A stretch of 64,000 nt of DNA, from the NCBI GenBank assembly GCA_012861695.1, contig JAAOOA010000026.1, forward strand, positions 18,526,001 through 18,590,000, written 5' to 3'. The notes under the pieces were generated by a model. It searched no databases, had not been told where the DNA came from, and saw only the letters and a program-made list of their open reading frames with translations. Within the stretch, counting starts at the first letter, position 1. Each line of letters opens with the position of its first letter. Of the stretch, positions 38,734-50,030 are shown in pieces. Position numbers and translations under genes: made by a program. Source of the stretch: Trematomus loennbergii. Lineage: Eukaryota; Chordata; Actinopteri; Perciformes; Nototheniidae.

Positions 38734-39597
38734 CAACAAAACAACTGGAAAATCAGGAATTCATGCTTCATCATGAAATATGAAAATGTCAGTTTTCACA
38801 GGTCACAGATCAACTTGCTGAGGAGACTTGGCTAATTAGAAAATGATGAATATAACCTTTATGGATTCACGGATGCATGTATCATGATTTCTGTATATAC
38901 ATTTTACTTTGGTTACTTATAGACATCCATCATTACCTCAATGTACTGAAATGCTGTTGTTTGTTTCTTAAATGTGAAGTTATCCTCTAATAAACACAGT
39001 TTGAGCTGCATCTTATTTTAAATGCTGTTTACTGATGGCCACTTATTAAAAGGACTATAATCAAGAGTCACCCTCTGGGTCTGAAAAGTGAAACCAAAGG
39101 GAAAGTGCCCTAAACCTGTATTCTCTCTCAAAGCCAGCAGGGGGCAATTTCTCTAGATCAGTAGTCTGATTGTAGAGAAGTCTATGAGGAAATGACCCTA
39201 ATTGGTATGACCTCAGTAAGCGTTGTTAACAATCGCTTGTTGAAAGCCTCTTAACTACATAATGATGTTCATTATATAAATGATGGTGCCATTGAGAGTA
39301 CAATAGACAATAAAGCAATAAATGCTTTTAGGGTTCGGCAGCCTTGTGTTTGACAGGTCGTTACCATGGTGCCGTCCAGTTTGGGTGCTCTCCGTGGTTT
39401 CGTGTTAGAAATTAGAATTTCAGTTTGTAGTATATGAAATGTAATAGTACATTAATGGACACCTTAACGTTTTTAGTTCACTGTTCGTTTGGTGATATTT
39501 ATTCTCACTCCCTTTTGACACATCTGGTTCCAAAATAAACACACTGTCATCACCAAGATTAAGAAGAAAAATGACAAAGCAAAACATACAATATATG

Positions 39598-40312
39598 TCA
39601 TATCAAGGATTAAAAACTAATGTCACAACAGGACTTAGAAAAGCTTGTCCATGCTTTTATCTTTAGTAGACTCGACTACTGCAATAGTGTATTCACAGGG
39701 CTGACAAAAAAATCCATCAGAAAGCTGCAGCTGATTCAGAACACCGCTGCACGTGTCCTCACTAACATTAAAAGAGTGGATCACATCAGTCCGGTTCTGA
39801 AATCTTTACATTGGCTTCCAGTCGGCCAAAGAATTGATTTTAAATCATTACATGGTTTAGGACCAAAGTATATTGCTGATCTCCTACATAATTACGAACC
39901 ATCAAGGTGCCTCAGGTCTTCTGGGACGGGTCTGCTAACGGTTCAGAGAGTAAAAACAAAACATGGAGGCAGCATTTAGCTATTATGCCCCGACACTCTG
40001 GAACAAACTACCCAAATCATGCACATCTGCAGAAACGCTTACTATTTTTAAATCGAGACTGAAAACATATCTCTTTGCCGCTGCTTTTAATTGAGCTGCT
40101 CATATTCACACTACAGTATGCCATTTAAACATATATTGTATACCTGTGGTGTTTATTTTATTATCTTTGCTTTTAATGCCTGTTGTAAAATGCCATAATA
40201 TAATGTGTTTTTACTGTATTTATTCCCAAAAAGTATTTTAATTTGTTTTGTAAAGCACTTTGAATTGTCGCGTGCTGAAAAGTGCTATATAAATAAACTT
40301 GCCTTGCCTTGC
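39598..40312 (+). mobile_element. L2-like LINE 3' fragment with TTGCC tail
   Basis: Encodes [47 protein letters not shown] and [11 protein letters not shown], the conserved C-terminal part of the L2-clade ORF2. It ends with tgctatataaataaacttgcc and a short (TTGCC)n tail. The 5' end is truncated and the frame is broken near 39970. It is inserted where unit 1 reads on into the telomere-like tract. Confidence 0.85.
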
Positions 40313-40423
40313 CTAAAGGTCCCATGTTTTGGCCATTTCTACTAACCTATTCCCATCAGCGGCGGTATTTGGCGCTCATGGAAGCACCGCATCCGTTTAT
40401 GTCGGCGGCTGTTTAAAGGCAAT

Positions 40424-41648
40424 AGGCTTGAGCTGCGGCTCGCCTCGAAAGTAGACGAGAATAGCCGATCGCAGCCGGGGGAGGTCTCAAAAAACTGCCT
40501 GAAGTCGGACAGCTCGGAGTCGGCTTCTTCCTCTTCTTCTTCTTCTCTCGGTTTTTTGGCGGATTTCAAACAACTTTAAGGTGCATACCGCCACCTCCGG
40601 AGTCGGCTTGACTCGGTTTGCATTTATAAATGCACACGGCATCTATTGCACGTCTGTCCGTCCTGGGAGAGGGATCCCTCCTCTGTTGCTCTCCCTGAGG
40701 TTTCTCCCATTTCCCCTTTAAACTGTGGGTTTTTCTCTGGAAGTTTTTCCTTGTATGATGTGAAACGTAAGGACAGAGGGTGTCGTATTGTCATACTGAT
40801 TTCTGTACAAACTGTGAAGTCCACTGAGACAAATGTAACATTTGTGATATTGGGCTATATAAATAAACATTGATTGATTGATTGATAAAGAATGGACAAA
40901 TGTGTTTAATCGTTAATGTCAGATATGTACTAAGTAAATAAATTTGTTCCTGCTCAAGATTAGATTCAACTTTATTGATATTGCACAGATTACAGGTACT
41001 GAGACAACGAAATGCAGTTTAGCTTCTAACCAGGAGTGCAAAAAGCAGTAAAGTGAAAAGTAATGTACACAATCTACAGAATAAAATATAGAATGAATTG
41101 AATGATGAAAAAACAGTGAGGGGTATGAATACACTATATACACAGTAGCCTAGCCTAGTATGAACAGTGTGTTGTATGAATATGCTAAGATATATAAAGT
41201 ATGACAACGGTAAGCAGTGCAAGTATAGTATAAAATATATAGATATTAATGTCATGATGATAAACATTGTGGAACAATGATGAAAAATGTGAATGGAAGT
41301 GGCGACGTAAAACTGACACAAAACAACAACACACTTTTGCCGAGCCAATGGAGAGTTTCATCTCCAGCACGGGGTAAAAAATACCAATGAGCGCTCAGCT
41401 CGAGATACCAGCAAGTCGTTTCCCATCAAGCATTTCGCTTCCGCAGCCCGGGGAGAGAAACTGCGCCGCCTCGCCGAGCCTCGCTCTCAAGTCTGCGGGC
41501 GTCTTTGTCCCGCGAGATTTCAACGTCTCATGTAGGCGAGCCTCCAGAGCAAGTCGGACAAAATGACTAACCATCATGCAACGCACGAGCAAGACGTTGA
41601 TCGCAATTGCGCAGGTCTGCGCAGGTCTCGCTTGTCTCAAACAAGCCT
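40424..41648. mobile_element. Second, inverted copy of the AAT-flanked TIR element
   Basis: Reverse complement of 37150-38387 over its whole length, 1225 bp, with nine bases missing near its left end. Flanks are AAT (40421-40423) and ACT (41649-41651, probably AAT with one change). The opposite inverted arm of the composite element keeps the empty site (ATT at 45437-45439), which proves this was an insertion into the left arm. Confidence 0.85.
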
Positions 41649-42116
41649 ACTGTGAGCGTCCATTCCCATTGGATAACGGAGGATTTTACACCCGGAAGTA
41701 ACTATTCTCCTTACTGTCGATTGATTTTACAGTGATATCTGCACTCATCAACTCAAAAACACCAGATTATGTGCAATGCTTTTGTATTTTTCCCCTTCGA
41801 TTGGAAAAACTAATATTTTTTCGGAGTTTAGGATGGCAGAAGACACTACACTACCCAGAATCCTCAGCTATCGTTTAGGACTACACCATGTGCTTTGTTT
41901 GACAAACCCCGTGATTAGTTCTCAAGCTCTGTGATTGGTTGACCTCCAACTGCATTCCATATGAAAAAAACGTTTCGTAAAAGATAAAATCATACTTTAT
42001 TCAGCAGTGCTTGCTTTACTCTTTGAAAGTCATCACATGAATGCATTGTAATGAATGGTTTGGCTGCATTAAACATTACACATCTGTCGTAGTTCTTTAT
42101 TTATCTACAGAGATCG

Positions 42117-43160
42117 GGGTTGCGGTCGAATACTCCAAAAAAACAGCTCCTAAGTTCTAACCCTATCGTCTATTCCTTGACCTCGGAGTGAAACGTCATG
42201 GGGTTAAGGGATAGTGGATAGGAGAATTCAAAAGGATTTAGGAGAAGAGACTGCGGTACTTTAGAGAATCCGACTGCACTTTCACTATCCGACGTGTTTA
42301 TGATGCGCCAGCGGAGGTCATAAATGTGCGCCTGCTGCTGTGGGGAAACTATGGAAACTACAGTTTTCTATACAGCGGATGGATGTTTAATAAGAACGAG
42401 GGACTACTGTAAACTCATCTAGAGACTCTGCACCGTGCTCTGATGCTGTTTTATGCTTTATGAACGGGGACAACAGAGAAACATATTCTTCATGACCAAA
42501 GTTGGAATTGAAATAAAAAAGGAAAGTGAAACTTATGCTCGTCACCCTCTCCCTCCGGTCCACATTAATACAAATGATCCCAATACGTATGATTGTATGA
42601 AAAGATCTTAAAATCAATACAAATGTATTTATTATAAACGTTAGTCCTTAACATCTATCACTATCACCATTCAAACATCTTTTAAAAGTTGAACAAACCC
42701 CACACAGCTCAGTAAAGACTGTGAAATGTTGACTTTATTTGATCATTTCAGTAAAAACTAACGTTCATATTCTCTTTTTGATTATAATACTGATGAACGT
42801 TCAAAACAAAGCACTTTGGCAACTTACCACATACGTTTTAAAATGCTTAATAAGCACCGTAACTTTCATGATATCATTTCTCGTTCATAATCGGTTGTTT
42901 CCGTGAACGGCCGACTGTTGTGTGACGGCAAATGCCGCGGCCGCAAGGCATTGTGGGGCAGCATTTTCTCCTCTCCTTTCGGTTAGGGAGGTCCAGTGGT
43001 TCCTAAGCTAAAGGAGGTTATAAAGGAAGTTTGAAACCTCCTTTCCTTTTAATTTAGAGAATTCGAACGGCACTTATCATGGCTGCCACTGAGGGACTTC
43101 CGGGTCATTTCACTCCGTTAGGAAGGTTCCTAAGCTAAATGGACTATTCGACCGCAACCC
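42117..43160. mobile_element. Nested TIR miniature element in the composite core
   Basis: Terminal repeats GGGTTGCGGTCGAATACTCC and, at the right, its complement with one mismatch (19 of 20). Subterminal cctaag motifs also face each other. 1044 bp, non-coding. No clear target duplication could be read, so the superfamily is not assigned. Confidence 0.75.
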
Positions 43161-44182
43161 GGGCCTCAGAATAGACCGGAAACTATTCTTTTACCGTTCT
43201 GTTTTAATTTCACAATAAAGTTAGTAGTAATTTTGTTTTGATATTATTGTTTTTTATTAACTACTAGACCGCTGGGTCATGTTAAGACCATCTTTTCTGT
43301 GTTGCTGTGGGTTTTTTACATCGCTTTTGTGTTACAAATATCAAAACAATAACAAATATATCCGTCGTAAACTAAACCAGAAACAGCAGTATATTTTATT
43401 TTGTTAACACTGTAAACTTGACAGCTTTTTAACCCACCACCTACTGGTTAAAGCACGTTATTACACGTTTAGAGTAATTGCAATGCAGGTAGATTGTGTT
43501 GCTTTTTAATGACTGTTTAAAATGCCTTTTTCTTAATGTCTTTCATTTTTGTAAAGCACTTTTGAATGTGTTATATTTATGAAAACATTTAAATATTAAG
43601 AGTATATCAAATAGTGGGAAAGTGGAAGGTCAATGATGATAAAATATAGAATAGAAAATATCAAGAAGATACTGTAAGTATCTAGAATAAAACAGTTTAG
43701 TGCCTGCCTAATAGGAGGATGTGCAAAACAGACAAACTAATAAGGCTTTATTTAAACATTAAAGAATACTTTAGGTTAAGGTCTTCTTTTAAATAAGTAA
43801 AAAAGCTTTGGGGGTATCTATATTAAGCCTGACAAAGTACTTAACGTTAATATATTGCATGGTTTGTTTTGGAACTTGACAATCAACTTTCCTGCAATGT
43901 TAACTATGTTGAAGCACTTATTTTAACCGATATTATACATATTTATTATACTCTTATAAGATGTATGTAGATAGAATAAGAAATGTGCAGAATATGACAG
44001 TTTAATGGTGGAGGTACACACATATTGATAGATCTGATTGTTTGCACTTGACAATCACCTTCACTGAATTTTACTCAGGTGTAACTAAAGTCTGATTTAA
44101 GGGTTGTTTATATTTCACATCATTAATCCAAATCTGTAAAGTAACTAAAATAAATGTAGTAAAAATACCAGGTTAACCTTAA

Positions 44183-44658
44183 CCCTTAGATGCATAAGTG
44201 GGTTTTTTGACCCGGTGAGGTGGTTTTCTTGAAGTATCTTTGTAATTACATGTTTTTATCATTTCATATTCCAGCTATTCCTCAAAAAACATGTTTTGGA
44301 TATCATGCCATTCACATTTTAAATTTACATTTAATACATTTTAAGAAATTGTAGTTTTTGTATTACTACCCCAAGTACCATAAGTGGGTCAAAAATGACC
44401 CGCATGCATTTTCTATGGAATCCTATGGGAAAACGTTTTTTTTCAAAATGTAAAAGACATTTCTAAAATTATAAATAGTGAAAAATTAAATATAAAATAT
44501 TTCTAGTGTGAACCAAAATATAATACTAAATATTATACAAGAGATTTTTCTTAACCAAAATGACAAAAATTGCATAAAAACACATATTATTCTAATACAG
44601 GTCCTTTTAGACCCACTTATGGAAGAGTGTAGGGTCCAGTCACTCGTGCATCTAAGGG
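44183..44658. mobile_element. TTAA-flanked miniature DNA transposon, family B, single-unit form
   Basis: Flanked by TTAA at 44179-44182 and 44659-44662. Ends CCCTTAGATGCATAAGTG and CACTCGTGCATCTAAGGG. Reverse complement of 35048-35707 but with only one copy of the internal block, so 476 instead of 660 bp. Confidence 0.85.
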
Positions 44659-44662
44659 TTAA

Positions 44663-45000
44663 AGAAAGCCCTCAGGATTATAAAAGACCCCCATCACCCC
44701 ACAAACTGTTCTGTCTGCTGCCGTCTGGCAGGCGGTACCGCAGCATCCGGACTAAAACCACCAGACTCAGGGACAGCTTCATCCCACAGGCCAGAAGACT
44801 ATTAAACACCTGCACTTTGAAACAACATCCATAACATTCATCTGGCTGCTACTTAGAAATTATTTATCTAATATATCATATTCCAATCACTTGTATATAG
44901 ACTCTTATTGCACTATTTAACTTTTTACTATTTTACTATTTTTCTTTTTGTATTTTTCTGTGTATCTGTTTTATTGTGTTGCACTGTTGGAGGGGGGTGG
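44663..45000 (+). mobile_element. LINE ORF2 C-terminal fragment
   Basis: Reads HKLFCLLPSGRRYRSI then TRLRDSFIPQARRLLN, a conserved C-terminal motif of fish non-LTR retrotransposons, followed by a T-rich 3' tail. Short, 5'-truncated and inactive. Confidence 0.65.
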
Positions 45001-46236
45001 GGGGGGTAGGACACGTTCGAGTCTTGATTTGGATAGTGTGCCGTCAATGGGTTTCATTCCATTTCAAAGTGCTGTTTGACGCGGTGTAAACTTCGCGCAC
45101 TGCCACTCCAACATCCAATCACAGAGCTTGAGAACTAATCACGGGGTTTGTCAAACAAAGCACATGGTGTAGTCCCAAACGATAGCTGAGGATTCTGGGT
45201 AGTGTCTTCTGCCATCCTAAACTCCGAAAAAATATTTGTTTCTCCGAATCGAAGGGGAAAAACACAAAAGCATTGCACACAATTTAAACCAATCAATGTT
45301 GTGTAATTAACAAGGATAATCTGGTGTTTTTGAGTTGATGAGTAGTGCAGATATCACTGTAAATCAATCGACAGTAAGGAGAATAGTTACTTCCGGGTGT
45401 AAAATCCTCCGTTATCCAATGGGAATGGACGCTCACATTGCCTTTAAATGCCGCCGACATGGACCGATGCGGTGCTTCCATGAGCGTCAAATACCGCCGC
45501 CGATGGGAATACATTGCAATCAGTTGAAAGCTCTTTGCGTCCGTTTATGAAGCTGAAGGAGCCTCGGCGCGTCCCAACTGCACGCCATAGGACCCTGACC
45601 AAGCGTCGCTCCTGGACGTTTAGGGAGTGAGAGTGTGTTGCTTAGACACGTCTTTTCTGTGTTAGAGTTTTACTCGCTAAAGGGTGTACTTTGAGGGTTT
45701 GTGACTTTGCAGACCTTTTACATGCAAACAAAGCTACATAACACACAAGGGGACGGGTAATAACCAGAAAAGCATATGACCTAGGGACCTTTAATCCTAA
45801 CCCTAGAAACACAATTTACAGGTTTCTAAACCTTTTCCGACCCACGACCCCATGTTTAGGGCGGACCATTGAAATTATAGTTGTTTAGTGTTTTATGAAG
45901 CTAAACATTGCATTTAGAGCATGGAAGCAAAGCAAATGTATTACATAAGGGACAAGAACGTTCTCACAGAGCACCTATTTTAACCAAGATTTATTTAGAA
46001 ACTTTTCTTTGGATGAGTCTTGAAGATAACAACAACTAGTATCCCTAAAGGTTATTCAAGCTCCCCATGGATCCCTCACCCCAAGGCCGAACAACTCTAA
46101 TTACACAACATCAAACACAGGCTCAGAGTCCAAGGTTTAGAGAGTGTGAGAATTGTACCTGCCTTCGTGTTTGAAGGCGTGAGACCCTACGTAATATAAA
46201 CAGCTGACAGAGCAGCCCCCGAGGTCCCATACTTGA

Positions 46237-46243
46237 TATAAAA
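46237..46243 (+). promoter_or_regulatory. TATA box of PLA2 gene b2
   Basis: TATAAAA, same context and distance as in b1, with the same upstream CAGCTG. Confidence 0.6.
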
Positions 46244-46287
46244 AGAGGCACTGATGTAAGAGCGAGAGCTTCTCTGTGACTTACAGG

Positions 46288-47031
46288 ATGAATACCTTCC
46301 AGGTTCTTTTTCTCTTGGCTGCAGGCCTCTCTGTCGGTGAGTACAACTCCACAAAGTTGTTAATCTTGGTGGTTGTGAACAGATAGAGCTTGTTGTTGAG
46401 TAAAACTGTGTATTTTTGTTGCGTTTTAGCCCACTCACTGGAACACAGGGCTCTGAATCAGTTCAGGAATATGATCCTGTGTGTGCTGCCTGATAGCTGG
46501 CCTTTTTTCGACTACGCTGATTACGGCTGCTTCTGTGGAAAGGGAGGCTCCGGCACACCTGTGGATGATGTGGATAGGTCAAGATTCACTCTGCGTTATA
46601 CTCAAGACATTAAAAAAACAACGTTGTCCAGTCTGTTTAATATTCAACTTGACCCATAGGTGCTGCCAAGTGCACGATCTGTGTTACAGCGACGCAATGC
46701 AACACCCTGAGTGCTGGTTCATCATCAACAACCCGTACACCGAGTTCTACAGCTACAGCTGCGACAAGCCAAACAATAAGGTCTCCTGCGGCAGTGAGTA
46801 CACCAAAACAACAGGACCAAAATTACTCTCTGGTACTTTAACTTTATAGGACTGTTTGTCTGCCTTGTGGTACTCAGAATGGTCTCTGTTTCAATATCCT
46901 TAGGTGACAACAACGCTTGTGAGATGTTCATCTGCGAGTGTGACAGGAAGGCCGCCGAGTGTTTTGGCGAATCGCCTCGGAACCCTGAGTACGAGCATCT
47001 GCCCAGCGACCGCTGTCACAGCTATTATTGA
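46288..47031 (+). CDS. pla2g1b-like: Secreted phospholipase A2, group IB-like (gene b2, C-terminally extended)
   Basis: Exons 46288-46336, 46430-46577, 46660-46793 and 46904-47031; 152 aa. Layout is as in b1: signal peptide, propeptide ending Arg before [14 protein letters not shown] calcium loop, CCQVHDLCY with catalytic His-Asp, ECDRKAA and 14 cysteines. It differs from b1 by 12 substitutions, five of them in exon 2 (for example SSPIF to SWPFF just before the calcium loop), although intron 2 is identical. A 9-bp insertion before the stop adds Ser-Tyr-Tyr after the last Cys-His. Poly(A) signal at 47195-47200. All catalytic residues are present. Confidence 0.93.
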
Positions 47032-47438
47032 ACAGAAAAAGTGATCCATTCGTTAAATTGTTGATTTCTTATTGGAAATATTGACCTTATACATTCTCAC
47101 GTAAAGTATACGGTGACCTACTGTATACCCATCCCTTTATCCTATCCTGTGCTGATTACTGTAATTGTGCATGTAATTGTGAAGTTATCCTGATAATAAA
47201 GACACATTCATCTACAGTAGATGTCTCATTATAACATCACATGGTATTTAACTACAGAGGGCACTATAGTCCAATAGTATGACGCTGAACAAATGTATTT
47301 TGTATGTCATATGTAAAAAGATAGTCTTTTATATTTGTCTTATCAAATTTGACATACAAAGTAAATATATATATATATTGTAGTAAGAATGATATAATCT
47401 ATCTATATCTATATTTTTTCCCTGTACTTTTCCCGTTT

Positions 47439-47746
47439 AGAAGCTTTCGAGTAGGGTCCAGTTTGTTAGTCACATTCAGATCTGGATGCTATTTTGTTTC
47501 AACAAAAATATTTAGATCACCTTTGTAATTTTGAATCAATATGTGTTTATTATTGTCATCAATTTAAGTAATGTAATGTTTCACCTCGAAATATAATTTC
47601 ATCATAAAACGGTTCCATTTGTTCTATTGAAGGACAGTGAATCATCATATTGAGTTTTGGTCCAGCCCTAGTTTACAGTATGCAAATCAACCATGCAATG
47701 GCTGCCATTGTACAGTTAGGGAGGCTCCCTTTTAATCATGTACTAA
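47439..47746 (+). repeat. 308-bp direct repeat, copy 1 (inside the hAT-like element)
   Basis: Starts agaagctttcgagtagggtc, ends atcatgtactaat; nearly identical to 49723-50030. A related AT-rich motif, tttgacatacaaagtaaat, occurs before it (47348) and after it (47747), like a large flanking duplication. Confidence 0.85.
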
Positions 47747-48802
47747 TTTGACATATAAAGTAAATATATATATATTGCAGTAAGAATGATATCATCTATT
47801 TATAATTGTAAATGTATATTGTATGTAGACATACATTTAGATGTATATTTTGTTAAAAGAAAACAAAAATGTTAATTTAGTTTTTGGGAGAAGGGGTGGG
47901 ATTAAATAGGTAGATCATTTGTTTATATATAATTTGTAAGTCAAAAATATTTAGTTTATCAATTTGATACTGCTTACGTTTCTACAGTATCATAATTCTC
48001 TTGTTTCATTTCATTATTATAATATTTTTTTTTGTATTACACGTTCGAAATAAATCAAATCAAATGTGTCTTTGAAGAGGTGCTTGATTACTCAAAAACA
48101 AAAACAACTGTTAGTGTGTTTATGCACCTGGCTGCCAAAGATAAACATGCAGTTGACCGAGAGGCATTTCAGTGCAGAATCAATTTTTATTTATTTAGAA
48201 GACGGGCACAATTTCCACACTGAGTATTCTTGAGGCGGGGTCTGTTGTTCCCTCGGCCACCAGAAAACAGCTCCAGCTGCAGTACCCCGGGAAGCCCTCT
48301 TCGGAGTAAAAACCCTCCAAGATTCCTCGCCGTCCACTTCCCCGGTACCCTGTGTCAATGTCCTTATAAAGATGGTTGCATTGAAAGCACCCTGTTTCAT
48401 TAAACAAATAAACAAAAAGGCTAACAGTTGGTTTTGCAGCGAGTCTTCATAGGCTAACAGATGACTCAATACACCAGAATAGTTGTTCACTTTAAACAAA
48501 CAACACGATTCACATTACTCACACTATTACTGTAATTAGTGATTAAATCAACAATTAATGTAGGACACCTAGTTGAGCTTGCCAAAATCACGCTACGGTT
48601 TCATTAAACAAATAATCAAATATGCTAACAGTTTATTTTGCCGAAAGCAATAGTTAACGAATAATTGTTTTTAGTGCCTTTAATACGGTTAGAAGCTATT
48701 ATAAGCTAACAGATGATTGTTTGTATTGCCTTAAGACTATCATAGTTAACGTTAGCTAATCACACTTCATTTCAAGACACCAGAATTGTTACTAGGCGCG
48801 TT

Positions 48803-49001
48803 CACACCAGAGTACTTTTCCCGTTTAGTTCCGTTAGTGCCTGAAATTTTGCGTTTACACCAAAAAGAGTATTTAGTTCCCAGAACTTTTACCCCCATTT
48901 TTAGTGCCTGCCAGAGAGGTGGTACTATCCTGGGGAGAAAAAAGTACCAATTTCGATTGGCACTAAGTGCCGGCACTAAGTACGGCAAAGTACTTGGTGT
49001 G
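48803..49001. mobile_element. Small TIR element nested in the hAT-like element
   Basis: Ends cacaccagagtactttt and, inverted, cacaccaagtactttgc. About 200 bp, non-coding, of the ttcacacc-type miniature hAT elements common in fish. Confidence 0.6.
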
Positions 49002-49722
49002 CAAGCGGCTATTAATGTTAAACAAATAAAACTTTAAAAGCACTTCACATTACTCACACTCGTTGCGTTGTCGTTCATATTCATGTCTCCTACTCGCTAG
49101 GTGGCAGTGTCACGAAAAACTAGGGTCCGAGGAGTGCGGTCCCAGGACTGGGGTCCTGAAACTGCAGTCTCCGACGCTGCAGCTTCATGCTACTCCTATA
49201 GTCTACCTTTGGTTTTCAGCATTAAAACAGCAGTACAGTACAGCATAGACTCAGAACAATTGACAGCGTTTTGTGAAAGTCCCAAAATGTTATATTGGGT
49301 TGTGTAAAAAAAAAAATGGTTATTTCACACAATTAGTCAATATATAGTAGCCTTTCCCCTTTTAAAAAACATGCATATTTATTTAGATACTTTGATGCCT
49401 TGTAAACTTTATCTTGAACACAAGACACTTTTTCAGATAGCATGTAGTTTATTTCTAAATGATTAAACCTAAATAGAAATAATACAATTTGCAAATTTGA
49501 AAGATTATTTCACCCAACTACTTTGAGGGAACTGTTTCTCCAAAAATATCAACAAATAGTTTGTAGGGCTGGCAAAGTAGTTTCATATCCCGATAATAAT
49601 TGATTCTACCATATAACATGTTTCTGCCCTGGTTTTATTAAGTTTGAAATGAACAAAGCAGTTTTGCAGTGAAGGTTTTATATACCTACTATGTTTACAT
49701 GCACAATTTACATAAAGGTTGC

Positions 49723-50030
49723 AGAAGCTTTCGAGTAGGGTCCAGTTTGTTAGTCACATTCAGATCTGGATGCTATTTTGTTTCAACAAAATATTTAGAT
49801 CACCTTAGTAATTTTGAATCAATATGTGTTTATTATTGTCATCAATTTAAGTAATGTAATGTTTCAACTCGAAATATAATTTCATCATAAAACAGTTCCA
49901 TTTGTTCTATTGAAGGACAGTGAATCATCATATTGAGTTTTGACCAAGCCCTAGTTTACAATATGCAAATCAACCATGCAATGGCTGCCATTGTACAGTT
50001 AGGGAGGCTCCTTTTTAATCATGTACTAAT
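49723..50030 (+). repeat. 308-bp direct repeat, copy 2
   Basis: Near-identical to 47439-47746, downstream of unit 2. Non-coding. Confidence 0.85.

Larger units (their letters stand above)
40317..45790. mobile_element. 5.5-kb composite TTAA-type element related to family A
   Basis: The ends are AGGTCCC(ATG) and (C)GGGACCT-type, the family A terminal repeats, flanked by CTAA (40313-40316, one base off TTAA) and TTAA (45791-45794). Terminal sequence at the left matches the right end of 24535-25272, and terminal sequence at the right matches its left end. Inside are inverted arms of about 375 bp (40345-40423 plus 41649-41955, against 45095-45511) around a 3.1-kb core full of other elements. No transposase gene was found, so it would need one in trans. 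Confidence 0.7.
47272..49195. mobile_element. hAT-like non-autonomous DNA transposon with 8-bp target duplication
   Basis: CTATAGTC occurs at 47264-47271 and 49196-49203, while unit 1 has it once (33682-33689). The ends CAATAGTATGACGCTG and, inverted, GAGTAGCATGAAGCTG match at 12 of 16 positions. 8-bp duplications are the hallmark of hAT. The 1924-bp interior has no transposase; it contains a 308-bp block also found outside (49723-50030) and a smaller TIR element (48803-49001). Confidence 0.8.
33848..49310 (+). repeat. PLA2 segmental duplication, unit 2
   Basis: Second copy of the two-gene unit with genes a2 and b2. Its extra length over unit 1 (about 15.5 against 9.7 kb) comes from TTAA element B (35048-35707), the intron element (37150-38387), the L2 fragment plus composite element (39598-45790) and the hAT-like element (47272-49195). 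Confidence 0.85.

Noticed and set aside
48191..48499. 102-codon minus-strand ORF in the hAT-like element
   Set aside because: No transposase or other motif, no splice context. Treated as chance.
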